Notes under the pieces: generated by a model
Told to the model about the DNA's origin: nothing
The model's input: the letters and a program-made list of their open reading frames with translations, nothing else
Database searches by the model: none
In this document: piece by piece, positions 6,738-9,054 of the stretch
Numbering within the stretch: the stretch's first letter is position 1
Layout: every line of letters begins with the position of its first letter
Assembly (NCBI GenBank): GCA_016708845.1
Contig: JADJFB010000037.1
Location: 1-9,054, forward strand
Direction: 5' to 3'
DNA length: 9,054 nucleotides
Origin: Bacteroidota bacterium
GTDB lineage: Bacteria > Bacteroidota > Bacteroidia > B-17B0 > Aurantibacillaceae
Position numbers and translations under genes: made by a program

Positions 6738-6946
6738 CGGCTGGCATCAGGTAACAGCACCTTTGCGTCAGCGGGCGGACATCAAAGTTTTTTGCTTACA
6801 GTTTTGCCTGCTACGCAGAAAGTTGTATTTTCATGTAAGCAAAAAAGAGTACAGTATTTCGGCAACTAATAAACATTGTGCGGGTAGAAAGCAGAGTGTT
6901 TCAAAGCCCGCCGAACGCAAAGCTCCAAAACGTTATGGGCAACCCT
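6738..6946. mobile_element. Element E2: attC-like long imperfect palindrome and unit 1/unit 2 junction
   Basis: From the outside in, TAAC (6752-6755) pairs with GTTA (6932-6935), CTTTGCGT (6761-6768) with ACGCAAAG (6915-6922) and GCGGGC (6771-6776) with GCCCGC (6906-6911). A bulged base separates the last two stems. A further perfect 13-bp stem, TTTTTTGCTTACA with its complement, lies at about 6789-6801 and 6834-6846. Unpaired spacers sit between the outer TAAC/GTTA boxes and the stem, as in integron attC sites. The left edge (6738-6755) is complementary to the start of the window. The right edge ACGTTATGGGCAACC begins unit 2. The boxes do not match GTTRRRY, so this is not a canonical attC; the attC likeness is by architecture. 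Confidence 0.55.
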
Positions 6947-6974
6947 AAGGACGACATCCTAAAAAAAATGACAT

Positions 6975-8906
6975 ATGAATAAACTATTGAAAATTATCAT
7001 TACAACAGGAATACTTGGACAAAATTTAGCCAACGGGCAATCTGTTTTAAATATTTTCCCCGACTCTTTGGTTGTTCCTGTGAACATAAACTTAACACCC
7101 GGAGTTTTTTACGTTCCAAAGACGTCTAATGCTGCTAGTGATTTTATGGGTAATGGTATTCAGCAAAATTCTATACGAACAAATGTGATAGAAAGCGTAT
7201 TGAACAATACATCGAATTTATCGAGTTGTCTTTCTTTGCTTTCTACAGTACAGACAGACTTGCAGAATTTATCATTAAAATGCAATAAACTCATTTTCAT
7301 TTTTGAGAAAATGCCTGCCTGGCTTAGTAGTTCGTCAAACGGTTCTCCTTCATCAACTCCAGGTTGGTCTGTTTTAAATACAAAACCCCCAGCTAATTGG
7401 AACACTTGGCAAACCGTTGTAGATAGCATAACCTCAAAGATTGTAAATCAGTTTGGAATTTCAAACGCCTATTTTGAAATTTGGAATGAACCCGATTTGG
7501 GATCGTGGACTGGAACAATGAATGAATATTTTACACTTTACAAAAGAACATATGATGGAATAAAATCAGCAAATCCTACTACAAAAGCTGGCGGACCCGC
7601 AGTAAATTTTTGGGCAAATAATATTTATTGGCAACCCCCTTATGGACATATCTCTAATACGAAAGCTGACTCTTCGCTTATTGGACAGCTATTGGACTCC
7701 ACAGTAATTTGGAATAAAGTACCTGACTTTATTACATGGCACAACTTTAATATCTCGTATCAGGAATTTGCTAATGGTACAAATTATATTCAGCAAAAAT
7801 TAGTTGCTCTTTCTCTACCTAACATTCCATTAATTGTAAGCGAATGGAATGCCCCATCTCAAATAAGAGATACCAGACTTGCAACATCATATATGCTTAA
7901 AGCTCAAATCGAATTGTCCAAAACTGCAATATCTAATAATTCAATTGCGGCTTGGCAAGATTTTAATCCCAGCACTACGGAGTTTCATAACGACTATGGT
8001 TTGCTAACTTATGGTACTATTCATAAACCTGCTTACAATAGTATTTTGCTTTCAGAAAAACTAAATGGAACGACTTGTAAAATGACTGGCTCTGCTCCTT
8101 ATGACGGAGTTTCATCAGTTATTAACGACACCCTATTCGTTCTTGTCTCTAATTATTGCCCTCCTCCTTTTATTGAAGCTTTTAATTATACATTGTATCA
8201 AGGACAATTTAACGCAAATCAATTAGACAGTGCAGGGTACATTGATATTGTCGGAAATAGTGCTTTGCACCTTGACTCGATTTACAAAGGACTAATTATT
8301 ATCCCAAATTCCAACGCCATGCAAATTGCAATTAATAATTCAATTGGAATTTACCAGCACTATGACTCTATTGCAACTTCACCAAGACAATTTTATTTGA
8401 ATATTGGTGGATATACAGGAAATTATTCCGGACAATTATTCATAGTTGACTCAACACAAAACAATATGCAATTTAAGTATGACTCCTTGCTAACTGCTGG
8501 CTATACCCACCCATCTGCTATTTCCGCAATACTTCCTAATCAAAATATTAATTTCTCGACTATTTCAGTAAATGCAGGTCAATATTCATTTTCACTACAG
8601 CCCAATGCAGTTTGTTTATTTAAAATTAATATTCCCGGAATAAATAGTATTACTGAAAATAATTTTAATAAAAACAATTTTCTCGTTTATCCAAACCCAA
8701 CTTCCGAAAGTTTGACTATAGCATTCTCATCACAGCAAGTAAATACAGAGACTGTCCAAATTTATAATTCAATTGGAACCTTAGTTAAAACAGTTGACTT
8801 AAAACAATTTTCGACAGTAATTAATGTTTCAGAATTATCAATTGGAATTTATTTTATTCAACTAAAAAACCATCCACAGCAGACAGTAAAATTTATAAAA
8901 CAATAG
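6975..8906 (+). CDS. Secreted GH39-like (clan GH-A) glycoside hydrolase with T9SS type A sorting domain
   Basis: 643 residues, intact. A signal peptide (MNKLLKIIITTGILGQNLANG) is followed by a TIM-barrel-type catalytic region. FEIWNEPDL at about 168-175 holds the likely acid/base Glu172, and PLIVSEWN at about 285-292 the likely nucleophile Glu290. DFITWHNF (251-258) matches the 'WH' strand between them. These motifs and their spacing fit GH39 (beta-xylosidase/iduronidase type), though the barrel is divergent and other GH-A families cannot be excluded. A beta-rich region follows (about 380-555). Residues 569-643, FLVYPNPTSESLTI to FIKQ, are a type A sorting domain for export and surface attachment by the type IX system. 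The gene starts 42 bases after the unit junction and ends 21 bases before the next repeat, so it fills its unit alone. An in-frame-terminated ATG at 6968 is not the start. No promoter is obvious in the 30-base leader. Confidence 0.8.
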   Translation: MNKLLKIIITTGILGQNLANGQSVLNIFPDSLVVPVNINLTPGVFYVPKTSNAASDFMGNGIQQNSIRTNVIESVLNNTSNLSSCLSLLSTVQTDLQNLSLKCNKLIFIFEKMPAWLSSSSNGSPSSTPGWSVLNTKPPANWNTWQTVVDSITSKIVNQFGISNAYFEIWNEPDLGSWTGTMNEYFTLYKRTYDGIKSANPTTKAGGPAVNFWANNIYWQPPYGHISNTKADSSLIGQLLDSTVIWNKVPDFITWHNFNISYQEFANGTNYIQQKLVALSLPNIPLIVSEWNAPSQIRDTRLATSYMLKAQIELSKTAISNNSIAAWQDFNPSTTEFHNDYGLLTYGTIHKPAYNSILLSEKLNGTTCKMTGSAPYDGVSSVINDTLFVLVSNYCPPPFIEAFNYTLYQGQFNANQLDSAGYIDIVGNSALHLDSIYKGLIIIPNSNAMQIAINNSIGIYQHYDSIATSPRQFYLNIGGYTGNYSGQLFIVDSTQNNMQFKYDSLLTAGYTHPSAISAILPNQNINFSTISVNAGQYSFSLQPNAVCLFKINIPGINSITENNFNKNNFLVYPNPTSESLTIAFSSQQVNTETVQIYNSIGTLVKTVDLKQFSTVINVSELSIGIYFIQLKNHPQQTVKFIKQ

Positions 8907-8927
8907 ACCAATATGAATGACAAAAGA

Positions 8928-9054
8928 AGGGCAGCCCATAACATCACCTACAAGAAATTGGCGGTTCAATGGTTAAATGTAGCTTTGTGCTTCGTATCAA
9001 GTTCAGTGGTGATAGACCGTTTTGTGCTTCGAAATCGCCAACTTCTTGTAGCTG
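8928..9054. mobile_element. Element E1: attC-like long palindrome, cut by the window end
   Basis: The arms 8945-8964 and 9035-9054 pair at 17 of 20 positions (TACAAGAA..TTGGCG core). Outside the left arm lie TAAC (8939-8942) and GCCCATAAC (8934-8942), the exact reverse complement of GTTATGGGC at the start of the same unit (6932-6940); AGGG at 8928-8931 also matches CCCT at 6943-6946. The loop contains an 11-bp direct repeat TTTGTGCTTCG (8984-8994 and 9021-9031). TAACAKCACCT is shared with the left arm of E2 (6752 onwards). The right-hand outer box is missing because the window ends. By analogy it should read ACGTTA, which is how the window begins. Confidence 0.6.

Noticed and set aside
6706..6948. 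80-codon plus-strand open frame
   Set aside because: It covers the E2 palindrome and boundary box, so its codons are the arms of the structure. It has no signal, domain or start context.
6738..9054. Canonical class 1-type integron array
   Set aside because: The boxes are GTTACCT and GTTATGG rather than GTTRRRY, no intI is in the window, and unit 1 is too large. Only the architecture agrees.

Overview
The window reads as accessory DNA from an uncultured or environmental Bacteroidota. The clearest sign is the C-terminal type IX secretion (T9SS type A) sorting domain of the last protein, with its YPNP start and final IYFIQL...VKFIKQ strands. A low-GC, A-rich genome, A-rich start contexts without Shine-Dalgarno sites, a Bacteroidota-type lipoprotein, and the '(I/L)xxxxGxxIxxKIxEI...IKY...FxIKYxNGTK' domain in the first two genes agree with this. 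No rRNA, tRNA, CRISPR, IS, transposase, integrase, replication or partition gene was found.

Layout from left to right. (1) 1-366: structured non-coding DNA with a terminal inverted repeat, a terminator-like hairpin and a 54-bp palindrome. (2) 367-5138: three same-strand genes in operon spacing, ending at an intrinsic terminator (5196-5219). They are a lipoprotein with a DUF4190-like membrane tail (A), a secreted ~995-residue MORN-repeat (YwqK-like) protein with a cysteine-rich tail (B), and a secreted cysteine-rich/coiled-coil protein (C). In the raw sequence these genes are broken into many small ORFs by eight indels, all at short A or T runs. Restoring one base (rarely two) at each gives three continuous proteins of about 250, 994 and 334 residues. 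(3) 5406-6170: an intact cytoplasmic-looking protein with an internal duplication and a strong terminator. (4) 6281-6532: twelve perfect-length copies of a 21-bp repeat. (5) 6738-6946: a long imperfect palindrome, element E2. (6) 6975-8906: an intact secreted GH39-like glycoside hydrolase. (7) 8928-9054: a second long palindrome, element E1, cut by the window end.

The most striking observation is that the window resolves into two gene-cassette-like units bounded by ACGTTANNNGCAACC. Each unit's first bases are the reverse complement of the sequence that opens the palindrome at its own far end. For unit 1, GTTACCTG..CCAGCCG at 3-20 matches 6738-6755. For unit 2, GTTATGGGC..CCCT at 6932-6946 matches 8928-8942. 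This is the relation expected of integron cassettes, where R' and R'' become partners when the cassette circularises. The boxes do not fit the canonical GTTRRRY, the palindromes are long, and unit 1 is 6.9 kb. The right end of the window also continues in register into its left end, so the DNA is either a circle of two units or a slice of a longer array cut at equivalent points.

Functionally, genes A-C look like an envelope or secreted-protein set, and the GH39-like enzyme is an independent secreted carbohydrate-active gene packed tightly between two elements. No shared pathway between the two units can be shown from the sequence.
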